Positions 1 through 12,483 are shown, counted from the first letter of the stretch. The stretch: DNA of 64,000 nt from Propionibacteriales bacterium (GCA_026392465.1 JAPLCA010000038.1:124001-188000); one strand, 5' to 3'. Numbers and translations are program-made. The notes: a model not told the origin generated them from the sequence alone.

Positions 1-541
1 ACGGCCTCGACCGGCAGCGGGTCCGGGGGTGGCTTCGGGTCTCGGGGTCCGGTCTGGGCCTCAGGTGACGCAGGATTCTTCCTTTGCGCGAGATCGGCGC
101 AAGATTCTGCGTCGACGCGGAGCCAGACGTGTGAAGGATTCTTCCTTCTCGTGGACCGTTCCACGAGAAGGAAGAATCCTTCATCTCCCCAACGCAAACG
201 GCACCCAAGATTCTGCATTCGCGCGAGCCAGGTCGAACGCTTCTGCGTTCGCGACGGGATCCCGTAGCAAACGCAGCATCCTTCGCGATTCCGCACACGA
301 ACGCAGAATCTTGCGTCCACCCCGTGCCGAAGCCACAGCCCGAGACCCGAAGCCGACCCCCGCCCAACCGCCCGGTCGAGGCCCCTTTCGGAGACCACAC
401 CCAGCGCCAGCCGGGGCAGCGCACCATTGCGACGAGACCCCCCTGCGGCAGCGCAGCAGCACGACGAGACCCCCTGCGGCAGCGCACCAGCAAGCACAGC
501 CCCGAGCAGGCAGCGCACCAGCAACAGCCCCCACCCAGGTC
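1..541. repeat. Large nested palindromic repeat, copy 1 (cut by window edge)
   Basis: This non-coding stretch lies downstream of the minus-strand MFS gene and matches 60763-61473 in content and order. From the left it has a GC-rich arm (about 4-57) whose reverse complement returns at about 325-402. Next come AAGATTCTGC-type motifs, then a perfect 23-bp inverted repeat (133-155 and 160-182, 4-nt loop), then a 34-bp palindrome with two mismatches centred on GGATCC (243-276). At 415-541 there are four tandem units of 31-32 bp beginning GGCAGCGCA. The short ORFs inside are by-products of the repeats: they run through the palindromes and resemble no family I know. The left tandem array, if present, lies outside the window. 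Confidence 0.85.
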
Positions 542-542
542 C

Positions 543-1793
543 TCAGCCCGCCCGCCGCGCGAGGTCGTCCTCGACGGTGCCGCCGCGGTCGACGAGGGTG
601 CCGAGGAGGCCGATGAGGACGGCGGCGGCCATGAGGACGACGACGGGGGCGGTCCAGGAGCCGGTGAGGTCGTGGAGGAGGCCGGTGCCGAACGGGCCGA
701 GACCGGCGAGGAGGTAGCCGACGGACTGGCCGAACGCGGAGAGGGCGGCGGTGCCCTCGGTGGTGCGGGTGCGGCGGCCGAACATGATGAGCACCCACGT
801 GAAGGTGCACCCGCCCAGTCCGAGGAGCACCGCCCACAGCCACGGCGCAGCCGTCGGCGCTGCCAGCACCCCGCCCCAGCCCGCCACGGTGAGCGCCGCG
901 AACGACCACGGGAGCACGCCCGTGCCGCCGAGCCGCGCGACGAGCGGCGGCAGCAGCAGGGTCATCGGGATGCCGACGGCGGCGAGCAGGCCCTGCATCG
1001 CCCCTGCCGTGCCGTGCGCCAGACCGGCATCGGCGAGGATCGTCGGGAACCAGCCGAACTGCGCGTAGGCCTGCGCCGCCTGGACGGCGAAGCACAGCGT
1101 GCACACCCACGCCAGCGGGCTGCGCGCCACGCGCGACAGCGGGATCCCCGCCGGCCGGCCGAGCCCGGTGGCGCCCGCGCGACGCAGCGCGACCGGCAGC
1201 CACGGCACCAGGGCGGCGACGGCGAGCACCGCCCACACGGCGATGCCGGCGCGCCAGTCGCCGAGGGCGTCGGCGACCGGCACCGTGACGACCGAGCTGA
1301 CCGCCCCGCCGGCCATGAGGGCCGCGCCGTACAACGCGCCGACGAGGGCCAGGTGGTCGGGGAAGTGCTCCTTCGCGAGCGCCGGAAGGATCACGTTGCC
1401 CACCGCGCAGGCCGCGAGCGTGACCACGGACAGGACGAGGAACGGGACGGTGGAGTCGACCGTCGCGCGGGTCACCAGGCCGAGCGCCAGCACCACGAGC
1501 AGCGTCGCGGCGGTGCGGTCGAGGCCCAGGGCGCGGACGATCCTCGACGTCGTCGCCCCGAACACGGCGAAGCACAGCACGGGGAGCGTCGTCAGCACGC
1601 CGGCGACGGTGGCGCTCATCCCGAGATCGTCGCGCAGCGGGTCGACCACCACGCCGACGCTGCCGACGGCCACCCGCAGGTTCAGGGCCAGCAGTACGAT
1701 CGCGGCGCCGACCAACCAGGCCGGACCGCTGCGGGTCGAGGAGGTCGTGGCAGGCGAGGCGGGGTCGGCGGGAAAGGTCACCGACCCATCCAA
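543..1793 (-). CDS. MFS transporter, CynX/NimT-like
   Basis: This is a 416-aa integral membrane protein with about 12 hydrophobic segments. The opening segment LNLRVAVGSVGVVVDPLR followed by LGMSATVAGVLTTLP is characteristic of the CynX/NimT (YycB) branch of the major facilitator superfamily. Known members move cyanate, 2-nitroimidazole or other small organic anions and drugs; the substrate here cannot be read from sequence. It is monocistronic and divergent from the DUF2344 gene across 74 bases, and its 3' end abuts the palindromic repeat. The ATG at 1793 lacks a strong ribosome binding site, so the first 20-odd residues, which precede the first membrane segment, are uncertain. Confidence 0.85.
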   Translation of the reverse strand: MDGSVTFPADPASPATTSSTRSGPAWLVGAAIVLLALNLRVAVGSVGVVVDPLRDDLGMSATVAGVLTTLPVLCFAVFGATTSRIVRALGLDRTAATLLVVLALGLVTRATVDSTVPFLVLSVVTLAACAVGNVILPALAKEHFPDHLALVGALYGAALMAGGAVSSVVTVPVADALGDWRAGIAVWAVLAVAALVPWLPVALRRAGATGLGRPAGIPLSRVARSPLAWVCTLCFAVQAAQAYAQFGWFPTILADAGLAHGTAGAMQGLLAAVGIPMTLLLPPLVARLGGTGVLPWSFAALTVAGWGGVLAAPTAAPWLWAVLLGLGGCTFTWVLIMFGRRTRTTEGTAALSAFGQSVGYLLAGLGPFGTGLLHDLTGSWTAPVVVLMAAAVLIGLLGTLVDRGGTVEDDLARRAG

Positions 1794-1854
1794 CGCCAGG
1801 GTCCTGGCCGTCGCGCCGGCGACCCGACCCCACCCGTGGCGCGACGCTGCTCGG

Positions 1855-1860
1855 TACCCT
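1855..1860 (+). promoter_or_regulatory. -10 box of a probable leaderless transcript
   Basis: TACCCT ends 7 bases before the ATG at 1868, and no purine-rich ribosome binding site lies between. This is the arrangement of a leaderless actinobacterial mRNA and supports the chosen start of the DUF2344 gene. Confidence 0.5.
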
Positions 1861-1867
1861 CGACGAC

Positions 1868-2650
1868 ATGTCCGACGGCAGCACGACCCTGCGCGGCACC
1901 CCGAACCCCGAGGCCCCGAACCCGCAGCTGCCCATCGTGCAGCGACTGCGGATCCGCTTCGCCAAGCGGGGCCGGCTGCGGTTCACGAGCCACCGCGACT
2001 TCGGCCGCGCGTTCGAGCGTGCGGTGCGCCGCGCGCGGGTGCCGATCGCATTCTCCTCCGGCTACACGCCGCACCCCAAGATCTCGTTCGCGGGAGCGGC
2101 GCCCACGGGTGCCGCCAGCGAGGCGGAGTTCCTCGAGATCGGCCTCACCGAGACCCGTGACCCCGAGGCCGTGCGAGCCGCGCTCGACGACGCCCTGCCG
2201 CCCGGCATCGACATCCTCGAGGTCGTCGCCGCGCGCGAGGGTGCGGGCTCGCTCGCCGACCGCCTGGAGGCGAGCGAGTGGGTCATCGAGCTGCGCGACA
2301 CGCCGGTCGAGCAGGCCCAGGTCGCCGTTGACGCGTTCCTCGCAGCGGAGCAGGTCGACGTCGAGCGGATGACCAAGCGCGGCATGCGCACCTTCGACGC
2401 GCGGGCCGCCGTGCAGTCGCTCTCGGTCGGTTCGTCCGACGGTCCGGGTGTGGCGTATGCGATACTGACCGTGGTCGTCCGGCACCAGAACCCGTCGGTA
2501 CGACCGGACGACGTACTCTCCGGACTCCGCATCTGCGGGGACCTGACGCTCGAGCAGACGCCGCTGGCGACCCGCTCGGCCCAGGGTCCTCTGGACGCAG
2601 GGACCGGGACGGTCGGCGATCCGCTCGCCCTCGACCGCGACGCACCCTGA
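1868..2650 (+). CDS. TIGR03936 / DUF2344 radical-SAM-associated protein
   Basis: This 260-aa protein belongs to the DUF2344 family (TIGR03936). The family is found fused to or next to a B12-binding radical SAM protein and immediately upstream of the RNase E/G gene in actinobacteria, as here. Diagnostic stretches are RLRIRFAKRGRLRFTSHRDF near residue 25 and SGYTPHPKISFA near residue 62. The biochemical role of the family is not established; a tRNA- or rRNA-linked function is suspected from its neighbours. The radical SAM partner is not in the 1.8 kb to its left, where a divergent MFS gene sits. The start follows a -10 box at 1855 and is probably leaderless. Confidence 0.88.
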   Translation: MSDGSTTLRGTPNPEAPNPQLPIVQRLRIRFAKRGRLRFTSHRDFGRAFERAVRRARVPIAFSSGYTPHPKISFAGAAPTGAASEAEFLEIGLTETRDPEAVRAALDDALPPGIDILEVVAAREGAGSLADRLEASEWVIELRDTPVEQAQVAVDAFLAAEQVDVERMTKRGMRTFDARAAVQSLSVGSSDGPGVAYAILTVVVRHQNPSVRPDDVLSGLRICGDLTLEQTPLATRSAQGPLDAGTGTVGDPLALDRDAP

Positions 2651-2830
2651 TCGGGTGCTGACCGCGGCGGGCCGGGCGAGGAGCCAGTGACAGGCCGCAC
2701 GTCGACCACCCCGGGACGCGCCAGCGCTCCGGGCCCGACAGAAGACTTTCGGCACCGGCCCCTCGGGGCAGGAGCCGCAGACGCAGAACCCCGACCGCCC
2801 TGCGGCGTACCCGGGGGCTGAGGAGAGCAC

Positions 2831-5950
<3,120 letters not shown>

Positions 5951-6111
5951 TATGGATCCTCGGCGCGCCGTGCGCGCCGATCGTCCTGTCCGGGTGTGAG
6001 CCCGGCACCTGCCCGGGCCAGCGCAGCCGCTGAGCCCAGGCCCCCGTCGGACCCGGACGCCCCCGGCCCCCGGCACACACAGCTTCCAGCAAGAACCGAG
6101 TGAGGAATCCC

Positions 6112-6423
6112 GTGGTCTACGCAATCGTGCGCAGTGGCGGCACGCAGCAGAAGGTCGCCGTCGGCGACGTCATCGAGATCGACCAGCTCGGCCTCGCCGA
6201 GGGCGAGTCCGTCTCGCTGCCGGCCGTCCTGTACGTCGACGGCGACGCCGTCACGGCCGACGCCGACACCCTCTCGACGGTCTCCGTGACCGCCGAGGCG
6301 ATCGGCGCGACCAAGGGTCCGAAGATCATCATCCAGAAGTACAAGAACAAGACCGGCTACAAGAAGCGCCAGGGTCACCGTCAGAAGTACACCCAGGTCA
6401 AGATCACCGGCATCGCGAAGTAG
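6112..6423 (+). CDS. rplU: 50S ribosomal protein L21
   Basis: This 103-aa ribosomal protein binds 23S rRNA in the large subunit. I start it at GTG 6112, giving [19 protein letters not shown], which matches the usual L21 N terminus. The GTGAGGAA just upstream (6100-6107) then serves as ribosome binding site; a GTG at 6100 would add four non-family residues. The C-terminal [15 protein letters not shown] is the conserved RNA-binding end of L21. It is followed after 12 bases by rpmA, the usual pair upstream of obgE. The stop codon is TAG. Confidence 0.96.
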   Translation: MVYAIVRSGGTQQKVAVGDVIEIDQLGLAEGESVSLPAVLYVDGDAVTADADTLSTVSVTAEAIGATKGPKIIIQKYKNKTGYKKRQGHRQKYTQVKITGIAK

Positions 6424-6435
6424 AGGACTGAACTC

Positions 6436-6690
6436 ATGGCACACAAGAAGGGCGCAGCCTCCACCAAGAACGGCCGCGACTCCAACGCACAGCGCCTCGG
6501 CGTCAAGCGCTTCGGCGGCCAGCTCGTCAACGCCGGCGAGATCATCGTCCGCCAGCGCGGCACCCACTTCCACCCCGGCACCAACGTCGGCCGTGGCGGC
6601 GACGACACGCTCTTCGCGCTGTCGGCCGGCTCGGTCGAGTTCGGGACGCGTCGCGGCCGCAAGGTCGTGAACATCGTCCCGGGCGAGTAA
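6436..6690 (+). CDS. rpmA: 50S ribosomal protein L27
   Basis: This 84-aa L27 begins [20 protein letters not shown], the standard N terminus that reaches towards the peptidyl-transferase centre. It has no N-terminal extension of the kind cleaved in Firmicutes. [20 protein letters not shown] and the TKFHPG-like [11 protein letters not shown] segment are family hallmarks. It is cotranscribed with rplU and followed by a strong hairpin before obgE. Confidence 0.97.
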   Translation: MAHKKGAASTKNGRDSNAQRLGVKRFGGQLVNAGEIIVRQRGTHFHPGTNVGRGGDDTLFALSAGSVEFGTRRGRKVVNIVPGE

Positions 6691-6704
6691 CCGGCAGAAC
6701 ATCC

Positions 6705-6744
6705 GTCGAAGGGGTGGTCCGCGCATGCGGGCCACCCCTTCGAC
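6705..6744. terminator. Hairpin between rpmA and obgE
   Basis: Arms at 6705-6722 and 6727-6744 pair over 18 bases with one mismatch around a GCAT loop. No long T run follows. It could end part of the ribosomal-protein transcripts or stabilise their 3' end, letting obgE be expressed at a lower level. Confidence 0.6.
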
Positions 6745-6774
6745 GTCCCCACACCACCCCCAGGAGCACCTGAC

Positions 6775-8466
6775 ATGGCCGTCCCCACCTTCGTCGACCG
6801 CGTGACCCTCCAGGTCGTCGCCGGCAACGGCGGGCACGGCGTCGCGTCGGTCCACCGCGAGAAGTTCAAGCCGCTCGGTGGCCCCGACGGCGGCAACGGC
6901 GGGCACGGTGGCGACGTCATCCTCCGCGTCGCCGCCGACGTGACGACGCTCGTCGAGTACCACCACGAGCCGCGGCGCAAGGCCGGCAACGGCGCTCCCG
7001 GCGGTGGTAGCAACAGGAGCGGCGCGCACGGCGAGGACCTCGTCCTGAAGGTCCCCGACGGCACCGTGGTGCGCTCGGGCGGCCCGCACGGCACCGGCGA
7101 GGTGCTGGCCGACCTCGTGGGCGTCGGGACGGAGGTCGTGATCGCGGCGGGCGGTCGTGGCGGCCTCGGCAACGCCGCGCTCGCGTCGAGCAAGCGCAAG
7201 GCGCCCGGCTTCGCGCTCAAGGGCGAGCCCGGCCAGGAGCGCACCATCGTGCTCGAGCTGAAGGTCGTGGCCGACATCGGCCTCGTCGGGTTCCCGAGCG
7301 CCGGCAAGTCGAGCCTCATCGCGGCGCTGTCCCGTGCTCGTCCGAAGATCGCCGACTACCCGTTCACCACGCTCGTGCCCAACCTCGGCGTCGTGACCGC
7401 GGGGTCGACGACGTTCACGGTGGCCGACGTGCCCGGCCTCATCGAGGGCGCGAGCGAGGGGCGAGGCCTCGGCCACGACTTCCTGCGCCACGTCGAGCGG
7501 TGCGCCGCACTCGTGCACGTGGTCGACTGCGCGACGGTCGAGCCCGGCCGTGATCCGCTCACCGACCTCGACGTCATCGAGGCCGAGCTGCGGGCGTACG
7601 CCGAGGCGCTGCCCGAGGGCGCGACCGGCAAGGACCTGCTCGAGCGGCCGCGTCTGGTGGCCCTGAACAAGACCGACGTGCCGGACGCCGCGCAGATCGC
7701 CGAGTTCGTGCGCGGTGACCTCGAGGAGCGCGGCTACGACGTCTACGACGTGTCGGCGGCCAGCCACCAGGGGCTCCGCGAGCTGTCCTTCGCGATGGCG
7801 CAGATCGTCGCGCGTCGCCGCGCCGAGACGCCCACCCAGGAGATCACCCGCATCGTGCTGCGCCCGCAGGCCGCGGCCGGGGTCGGCGCGGAGTTCACCG
7901 TGGACCAGCGCCGGGGCCCCGACGGCCAGCGGCAGTGGATCGTGCGCGGCGCGAAGCTCGCGCGCTGGGTCGGCCAGACCGACTTCAGCAACGACGAGGC
8001 CGTCGGTTTCCTCGCCGACCGGCTCGCGCGACTCGGTGTCGAGGAGGCGCTGGCCAAGCAGGGCGCCGAGCCCGGCGACGACGTCGTCATCGGCGGCACC
8101 GCCGACCAGGGCTGGGAGGACGCCGTCGTCTTCGACTTCGACCCGACCATCCAGGCCGGTGCCGAGATGCTGGGCCGCCGTGGCGAGGACCAGCGTCTCG
8201 ACCGCGACGACCGTCGCACCAACGTCGAGCGACGCGAGCAGCTGGCGGCCAAGCGCGCCTACGAGGCCGAGGCGCGCAAGGCGCGTGCGCGCGGCGAGCA
8301 GCCGAGCGCGGCGCCCGACTGGACCTTCGAGGACGACGACGACCTGCTCGACCTCGACGACGACGTCGAGCTCGAGGCCCGCACCGCAGACGACAGCCCC
8401 ACCGCAGACGACAGCCGCACCGCAGACGCCAGCCGCGCCGACGTCAGCGCGGACGACCGGTCGTGA
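6775..8466 (+). CDS. obgE: GTPase Obg/CgtA
   Basis: This 563-aa GTPase takes part in 50S subunit maturation and stress signalling. The glycine-rich Obg fold occupies about 1-160 ([12 protein letters not shown]). The G domain has the P loop [11 protein letters not shown] (~172), switch region [13 protein letters not shown] and NKTD specificity motif (ALNKTDVPD). The C-terminal OCT domain is about 355-435. A long acidic tail follows, ending in three tandem copies of an 18-bp unit (Thr-Ala-Asp-Asp-Ser-Arg type, 8389-8445); this makes it longer than most Obg proteins. The last codon overlaps the proB start as GTGA, indicating translational coupling. Confidence 0.97.
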   Translation: MAVPTFVDRVTLQVVAGNGGHGVASVHREKFKPLGGPDGGNGGHGGDVILRVAADVTTLVEYHHEPRRKAGNGAPGGGSNRSGAHGEDLVLKVPDGTVVRSGGPHGTGEVLADLVGVGTEVVIAAGGRGGLGNAALASSKRKAPGFALKGEPGQERTIVLELKVVADIGLVGFPSAGKSSLIAALSRARPKIADYPFTTLVPNLGVVTAGSTTFTVADVPGLIEGASEGRGLGHDFLRHVERCAALVHVVDCATVEPGRDPLTDLDVIEAELRAYAEALPEGATGKDLLERPRLVALNKTDVPDAAQIAEFVRGDLEERGYDVYDVSAASHQGLRELSFAMAQIVARRRAETPTQEITRIVLRPQAAAGVGAEFTVDQRRGPDGQRQWIVRGAKLARWVGQTDFSNDEAVGFLADRLARLGVEEALAKQGAEPGDDVVIGGTADQGWEDAVVFDFDPTIQAGAEMLGRRGEDQRLDRDDRRTNVERREQLAAKRAYEAEARKARARGEQPSAAPDWTFEDDDDLLDLDDDVELEARTADDSPTADDSRTADASRADVSADDRS

Positions 8467-9563
8467 GCGCCCGGCGCGTCGTCGTCAAGGTCGGCTCGTC
8501 GTCGCTGACCTCGGCGGCGGGGCACCTCGACCCCGAGAAGGTCGGTCACGTCGTCGACGCGCTCGCCGCGGCACGGCGCGAGGGCGACGAGGTGGTCCTG
8601 GTGAGCTCGGGTGCGATCGCCGCGGGCCTGGGTCCGCTCGGGCTGACGACGCGCCCGCGTGACCTGCCGACCCAGCAGGCGGCGGCGAGCGTCGGGCAGG
8701 GCGCGCTGGTGGCGCACTACTCCGAGCGGTTCGCCGCCCACGGCATCACGGTCGGCCAGGTGCTGCTGACGGTCGAGGACGTCACGCGGCGCAGCCACTA
8801 CCGCAACGCCCACCAGACGTTCGCGCGCCTGCACGAGCTCGGCGTGCTGCCCGTCGTCAACGAGAACGACACCGTCGCGACGAGCGAGATCCGCTTCGGC
8901 GACAACGACCGGCTCGCCGCGCTCGTCGCCCACCTCGTGCACGCCGACCTGCTGGTGCTGCTCTCCGACGTCGACGGGCTGTACACGGGCCACCCGTCGC
9001 TGCCGCAGTCGCGGCCGATCACCGACGTGCACGGTCCGGGCGACCTCGACGACGTCGACGTCGCGCGCGTGGGCTCGAAGGTCGGCACCGGCGGCATGGT
9101 GACGAAGGTCGAGGCGGCGCGGATCGCGACGGGGGCGGGGATCCCCGTGGTGCTCGCGCGCGCCGACCACGCGCGCGCCGCCGTGCTCGGCGAGCCGGTG
9201 GGCACACGGTTCCACCCGACCGGCCGACGTCGTCCGACCCGTCTGCTGTGGCTCGAGCACGCCAGCGAGACCAAGGGTCGGCTGCTCGTCGACGACGGTG
9301 CCGTCCGTGCGCTCACCGTGCGCAACGCGTCGCTCCTGGCCGCCGGGATCGTCGGCGTCGAGGGCGAGTTCGGGGCGGGCGAGCCGGTCGACGTGGTGGC
9401 GCCCGACGGCACGGTGGTCGCCCGCGGCCTCGTCACCTACGACAGCGCGGAGCTGCCGACGCTCCTCGGGCGCAGCACGCCCGACCTGGCGGCCGACCTC
9501 GGCGCCGGCTACGAGCGCGAGGTCGTCCACCGCGACGACCTCGTCGTCCTCCACCCCCGCTGA
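8463..9563 (+). CDS. proB: Glutamate 5-kinase
   Basis: This 366-aa enzyme phosphorylates glutamate in the first step of proline synthesis. It has an amino-acid-kinase domain ([12 protein letters not shown] at the N terminus, [34 protein letters not shown]) and a C-terminal PUA domain (about 275-355). The GTG start overlaps the obgE stop by four bases. Its usual partner proA is displaced: a reversed nuclease gene bracketed by palindromes lies between them. Confidence 0.97.
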   Translation: MSARRVVVKVGSSSLTSAAGHLDPEKVGHVVDALAAARREGDEVVLVSSGAIAAGLGPLGLTTRPRDLPTQQAAASVGQGALVAHYSERFAAHGITVGQVLLTVEDVTRRSHYRNAHQTFARLHELGVLPVVNENDTVATSEIRFGDNDRLAALVAHLVHADLLVLLSDVDGLYTGHPSLPQSRPITDVHGPGDLDDVDVARVGSKVGTGGMVTKVEAARIATGAGIPVVLARADHARAAVLGEPVGTRFHPTGRRRPTRLLWLEHASETKGRLLVDDGAVRALTVRNASLLAAGIVGVEGEFGAGEPVDVVAPDGTVVARGLVTYDSAELPTLLGRSTPDLAADLGAGYEREVVHRDDLVVLHPR

Positions 9564-9573
9564 CCGTCCCCCT

Positions 9574-9640
9574 CCCGCTGAGTGTGACGTTTGCGGGGCG
9601 CGGCGCGGCTCGCCGGCCCGCAAACGTCACGCTCAGCGGG
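9574..9640. repeat. REP-like palindromic unit A
   Basis: Arms 9574-9597 and 9617-9640 match over 23 of 24 bases around a 19-base loop. The arm begins CCCGCTGAGTGTGACGTTTG. It sits between the convergent ends of proB and the EEP gene, where it may act as a bidirectional terminator. A second copy with the same arm sequence and loop length is at 10913-10977. Confidence 0.85.
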
Positions 9641-9650
9641 GGTGGGGGAG

Positions 9651-10862
9651 TCAGGGGCGGCGCAGGTCGACCCAGACGAGCCGGTGGTCCGACGCGGGGA
9701 ACGGGTAGGTGCCCGTGAGGCGCGAGAGCGGGTCGGCCTGCACCGGCCAGAAGACCCGCGCGTCGCGGATGTCCAGGTCGGCGCTCGGCAGCACGTAGTC
9801 GGCGCGGATGTTGCCCGGCGGCTCGGAGAAGTCGGCGGTGTCGAACTGCGGGTCGCCCCGGTGGGAGAGGTTGGCACCGCCCTGCAGGCGAGCCGCCTCC
9901 ACGGCACCGTCGCTCGACGGCGTCAGCGACGTGTTCACGCGTCGCAGGTCGAGGAGCTGGTTCGCCGCGCCGGGCAGCGAGTCGCCGTCGACGGGGTCGG
10001 AGTTCAGGTCGCCCGCGGCCACGAACGACGCACCGCGTGCCAGCCCGCCGGGACGGCCGCGGTCGTCGCGGATCCACCGGGAGTCCCGGGTGGGGCCGGT
10101 GTAGTCGGCCCAGAAGCGGATCTCGTCGGCGTTGCGGCGGCCGTTGCGGTCCTCGGGGCCGTCGAAGACGGGCGGGGTCGGGTGGCTGACGAGCAGGTGG
10201 ACGGAGCGTCGCCCGACCTTCACGGGCACGTCCCAGTGCGACTTGCTCGACAGGCGCAGGACGTCGACCGCCTCGGGGGAGTAGTAGCCCTGGGGCATGC
10301 GGTTCCCAGGCATGTCCTTCCAGAGCAGCTTCTGGAAGGTGCGGACGTGCTTCTCGTCGATCGGGTAGCGGCTGAGCACCGCCATGCCGTACTGGCCGGG
10401 GAACGCCCCGAAGCCGTAGGCGTCGTCGGGGCCGTCGGTGCGACCGTCGCCGTTCAGGTCGAGGCCGGTGGGCACGCCCGTGTTGACCGATGCCGTGAAC
10501 GTGTACCGGTAGCGGATGGGGTCGGCGCCCTGCTGCCCGCGCTCGAGGTAGTTCCGCTGGAACAGGCGCAGCGCCTCGGGGTCGTGGTCGATCTCCTGCA
10601 GGACGAGCACGTCGGGACGCGTGCGCTGCACGATCTCCGCGACGGCGCGCGCCTGGGCGTTGGACGGCGTCGACAGGTCGCGGCGCAGATCACCGGCGGC
10701 GGGCCGGTTGAGCGACGCGTTGAACGTCGCGACCCGCACGGTGGGCTCCCCACGACCGCGTTGGTCCCGCGCGTCGGCGGGCGAGGAGGCGGTGGGCACG
10801 GCCAGGACCGTACCGACCAGGACGAGCGTGATCACGGCGACGAGCCGATTCCCCCGAATCAT
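9651..10862 (-). CDS. Secreted endonuclease/exonuclease/phosphatase family protein
   Basis: This 403-aa protein of the EEP (DNase I/AP endonuclease-like) superfamily has an N-terminal signal peptide (IRGNRLVAVITLVLVGTVLA then an Ala-rich cleavage region), so it should act outside the membrane. Fold motifs are VATFNASLNRP, VLVLQEIDHD with the metal-binding Glu, AGDLNSDPVDGD and the closing SDHRLVWVDL with the catalytic Asp-His. The substrate could be DNA, RNA or a phosphoester. I start at ATG 10862 because upstream alternatives only lengthen the signal peptide without a better binding site. It is reversed relative to the flanking proline genes and bracketed by two copies of one palindrome. Confidence 0.88.
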   Translation of the reverse strand: MIRGNRLVAVITLVLVGTVLAVPTASSPADARDQRGRGEPTVRVATFNASLNRPAAGDLRRDLSTPSNAQARAVAEIVQRTRPDVLVLQEIDHDPEALRLFQRNYLERGQQGADPIRYRYTFTASVNTGVPTGLDLNGDGRTDGPDDAYGFGAFPGQYGMAVLSRYPIDEKHVRTFQKLLWKDMPGNRMPQGYYSPEAVDVLRLSSKSHWDVPVKVGRRSVHLLVSHPTPPVFDGPEDRNGRRNADEIRFWADYTGPTRDSRWIRDDRGRPGGLARGASFVAAGDLNSDPVDGDSLPGAANQLLDLRRVNTSLTPSSDGAVEAARLQGGANLSHRGDPQFDTADFSEPPGNIRADYVLPSADLDIRDARVFWPVQADPLSRLTGTYPFPASDHRLVWVDLRRP

Positions 10863-10912
10863 GGGTCCAGTCTGCACGGCCCGGGTGAACACCAGGTGAC
10901 CCTCGCCCCCTC

Positions 10913-10977
10913 CCGCTGAGCGTGACGTTTCCGGGGCGGGATTGCCCGGGACGGCCCGCGAACGTCACGCTCAGCGG
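10913..10977. repeat. REP-like palindromic unit B
   Basis: Arms 10913-10935 and 10955-10977 match except for two bases around a 19-base loop. The arms carry the same CCGCTGAGCGTGACGTT core as unit A at 9574-9640. Here the unit lies between divergent genes (EEP and proA), so it cannot be a simple shared terminator. Confidence 0.85.
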
Positions 10978-10997
10978 AGTGGTGGGAGAACACGCAC

Positions 10998-11003
10998 TAG
11001 GCT
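10998..11003 (+). promoter_or_regulatory. -10 box for leaderless proA
   Basis: TAGGCT ends 6 bases before the GTG start at 11010, with no ribosome binding site between. proA therefore has its own promoter, consistent with its separation from proB by an inserted gene. Confidence 0.55.
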
Positions 11004-11009
11004 TCAGCC

Positions 11010-12257
11010 GTGAAGGATCAGGTGCATGAGCTCGCCCGCCGCGCCCGCACCGCGGCCCGCTCCCTGGCGCTGGCGTCGCGGTCGCAGAAGGACGCGGCGC
11101 TGCTGGCCACGGCCGACGCGCTGGAGGCGGCGACCGAGCGCATCGTCGCGGCCAACGTGCTCGACGTCGAGGCCGCGCGCGCCGAGGGCACGCCGGAGAA
11201 CGTCGTCGACCGGCTGCTGCTCGACCCCGACCGGGTGGCCGCGTTCGCCCAGGGCGTGCGCGACGTCGCCGCCCTGCCCGACCCGGTCGGCGAGGTCGTC
11301 CGCGGCTCGACGCTGCCCAACGGTCTGCGGCTGGAGCAGATCCGCGTGCCCATGGGCGTCATCGGCATGATCTACGAGGGGCGGCCCAACGTCACCGCCG
11401 ACGCCGCGGCCATCTGCCTCAAGGCCGGCAGCGCGTCGCTGCTGCGCGGGTCGCGATCGGCGGCGCGGTCGAACGCGGCCATCGTCGACGTCATGCGCGA
11501 GGCCATCGCCGCCACCGGCCTGCCCGCCGACGTCGTGCAGGCCGTGCCGGCCGACGACCGGAGCAGCGCCACGCACCTCATGCAGGCACGCGGCCTCGTC
11601 GACCTCGTCATCCCGCGCGGCGGCGAGGGCCTCATCCGCACGGTCGTGGAGCAGTCGACCGTGCCCGTCATCGAGACGGGCACCGGCAACGTGCACGTCT
11701 ACGTCGACGCGGACGCCGACCTCGACATGGCGCTCGACGTCGTCCTCAACGCCAAGACCCACCGCACGAGCGTGTGCAACGCGGCCGAGTCGCTGCTCGT
11801 GCACCGCGACGTCGCCGAGGAGTTCCTGCCGAGAGTGACGAAGGCGCTGCAGGTGGCCGGCGTCACGATCCACGGCGACGCCTCCTTCGCCGCGGTCGCC
11901 CATGGTGTGCTCGAGGCGTCCGACCACGACTGGGCGACGGAGTACCTCTCCCTCGACATCGCCGCGAAGGTGGTCGACTCCCTCGAGGAGGCCGTGGAGC
12001 ACATCCGCACCTGGTCCTCGGGCCACACGGAGGCGATCGTCACGCGGTCGATCGACGCGGCGCGCAGGTTCACGCTCGGCGTCGACTCCGCGGCCGTCAT
12101 GGTGAACGCCTCGACGCGCTTCACCGACGGCGGAGAGTTCGGGTTCGGTGCGGAGATCGGCATCTCCACCCAGAAGCTGCACGCGCGCGGACCGATGGGA
12201 CTGCCCGAGATGACCACGACGACGTACGTCGTGACCGGCGACGGGCACGTCCGCTGA
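11010..12257 (+). CDS. proA: Glutamate-5-semialdehyde dehydrogenase (gamma-glutamyl phosphate reductase)
   Basis: This 415-aa NADPH-dependent enzyme reduces gamma-glutamyl phosphate, the product of ProB, in proline synthesis. It has the aldehyde-dehydrogenase fold, with [20 protein letters not shown] near 115 and the catalytic cysteine in [12 protein letters not shown] (~255). [20 protein letters not shown] is the conserved C-terminal segment. The length is normal for the family. The GTG start follows a -10 box by 6 bases and looks leaderless. Confidence 0.96.
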   Translation: MKDQVHELARRARTAARSLALASRSQKDAALLATADALEAATERIVAANVLDVEAARAEGTPENVVDRLLLDPDRVAAFAQGVRDVAALPDPVGEVVRGSTLPNGLRLEQIRVPMGVIGMIYEGRPNVTADAAAICLKAGSASLLRGSRSAARSNAAIVDVMREAIAATGLPADVVQAVPADDRSSATHLMQARGLVDLVIPRGGEGLIRTVVEQSTVPVIETGTGNVHVYVDADADLDMALDVVLNAKTHRTSVCNAAESLLVHRDVAEEFLPRVTKALQVAGVTIHGDASFAAVAHGVLEASDHDWATEYLSLDIAAKVVDSLEEAVEHIRTWSSGHTEAIVTRSIDAARRFTLGVDSAAVMVNASTRFTDGGEFGFGAEIGISTQKLHARGPMGLPEMTTTTYVVTGDGHVR

Positions 12258-12292
12258 CCCACGCCGGATCGTCGGGCCCGCGGGCACGCTGG

Positions 12293-12298
12293 TAGATT
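12293..12298 (+). promoter_or_regulatory. -10 box before the 49-aa ORF
   Basis: TAGATT ends 6 bases before ATG 12305, the leaderless arrangement seen at several other genes here. It supports the small ORF as a real gene and could also drive nadD-rsfS. Confidence 0.5.
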
Positions 12299-12304
12299 GC
12301 GGCC

Positions 12305-12454
12305 ATGCTCGAGATCCTGGCCGCCATGGAGGAGTCCGGAGAAGAAGGAAGCTTCCTCTTCACGGCGATGCTCATCGGAGGTACCGCCCTGGGCATCCTC
12401 CTGGTCCTGCTCATCGCGCTGCTGGCCTTCGGCAAGGGCCGCGAGCACTCCTGA
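12305..12454 (+). CDS. Small single-pass membrane protein (49 aa)
   Basis: The ORF encodes 49 residues: an acidic N terminus ([16 protein letters not shown]), one strongly hydrophobic helix (about 20-42, [20 protein letters not shown]) and a short basic end (GKGREHS). A TANNNT box stands 6 bases before the ATG. It lies between proA and nadD, 29 bases before nadD. Small membrane proteins occur at this position in related actinobacteria, but I know no function. Coding is supported by the promoter and the clean transmembrane pattern. Confidence 0.7.
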   Translation: MLEILAAMEESGEEGSFLFTAMLIGGTALGILLVLLIALLAFGKGREHS

Positions 12455-12483
12455 GCACGACCCACGGGCCCCAGGTCGTCGAC

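Noticed and set aside
29..616. Short ORFs inside repeat copy 1
   Set aside because: They translate the palindromes and tandem units, differ between the two copies, and match no protein family.
8463..9563. proB beginning far upstream inside obgE
   Set aside because: The frame is open upstream only because of base composition; the GTG at 8463 gives the standard N terminus and a GTGA overlap.
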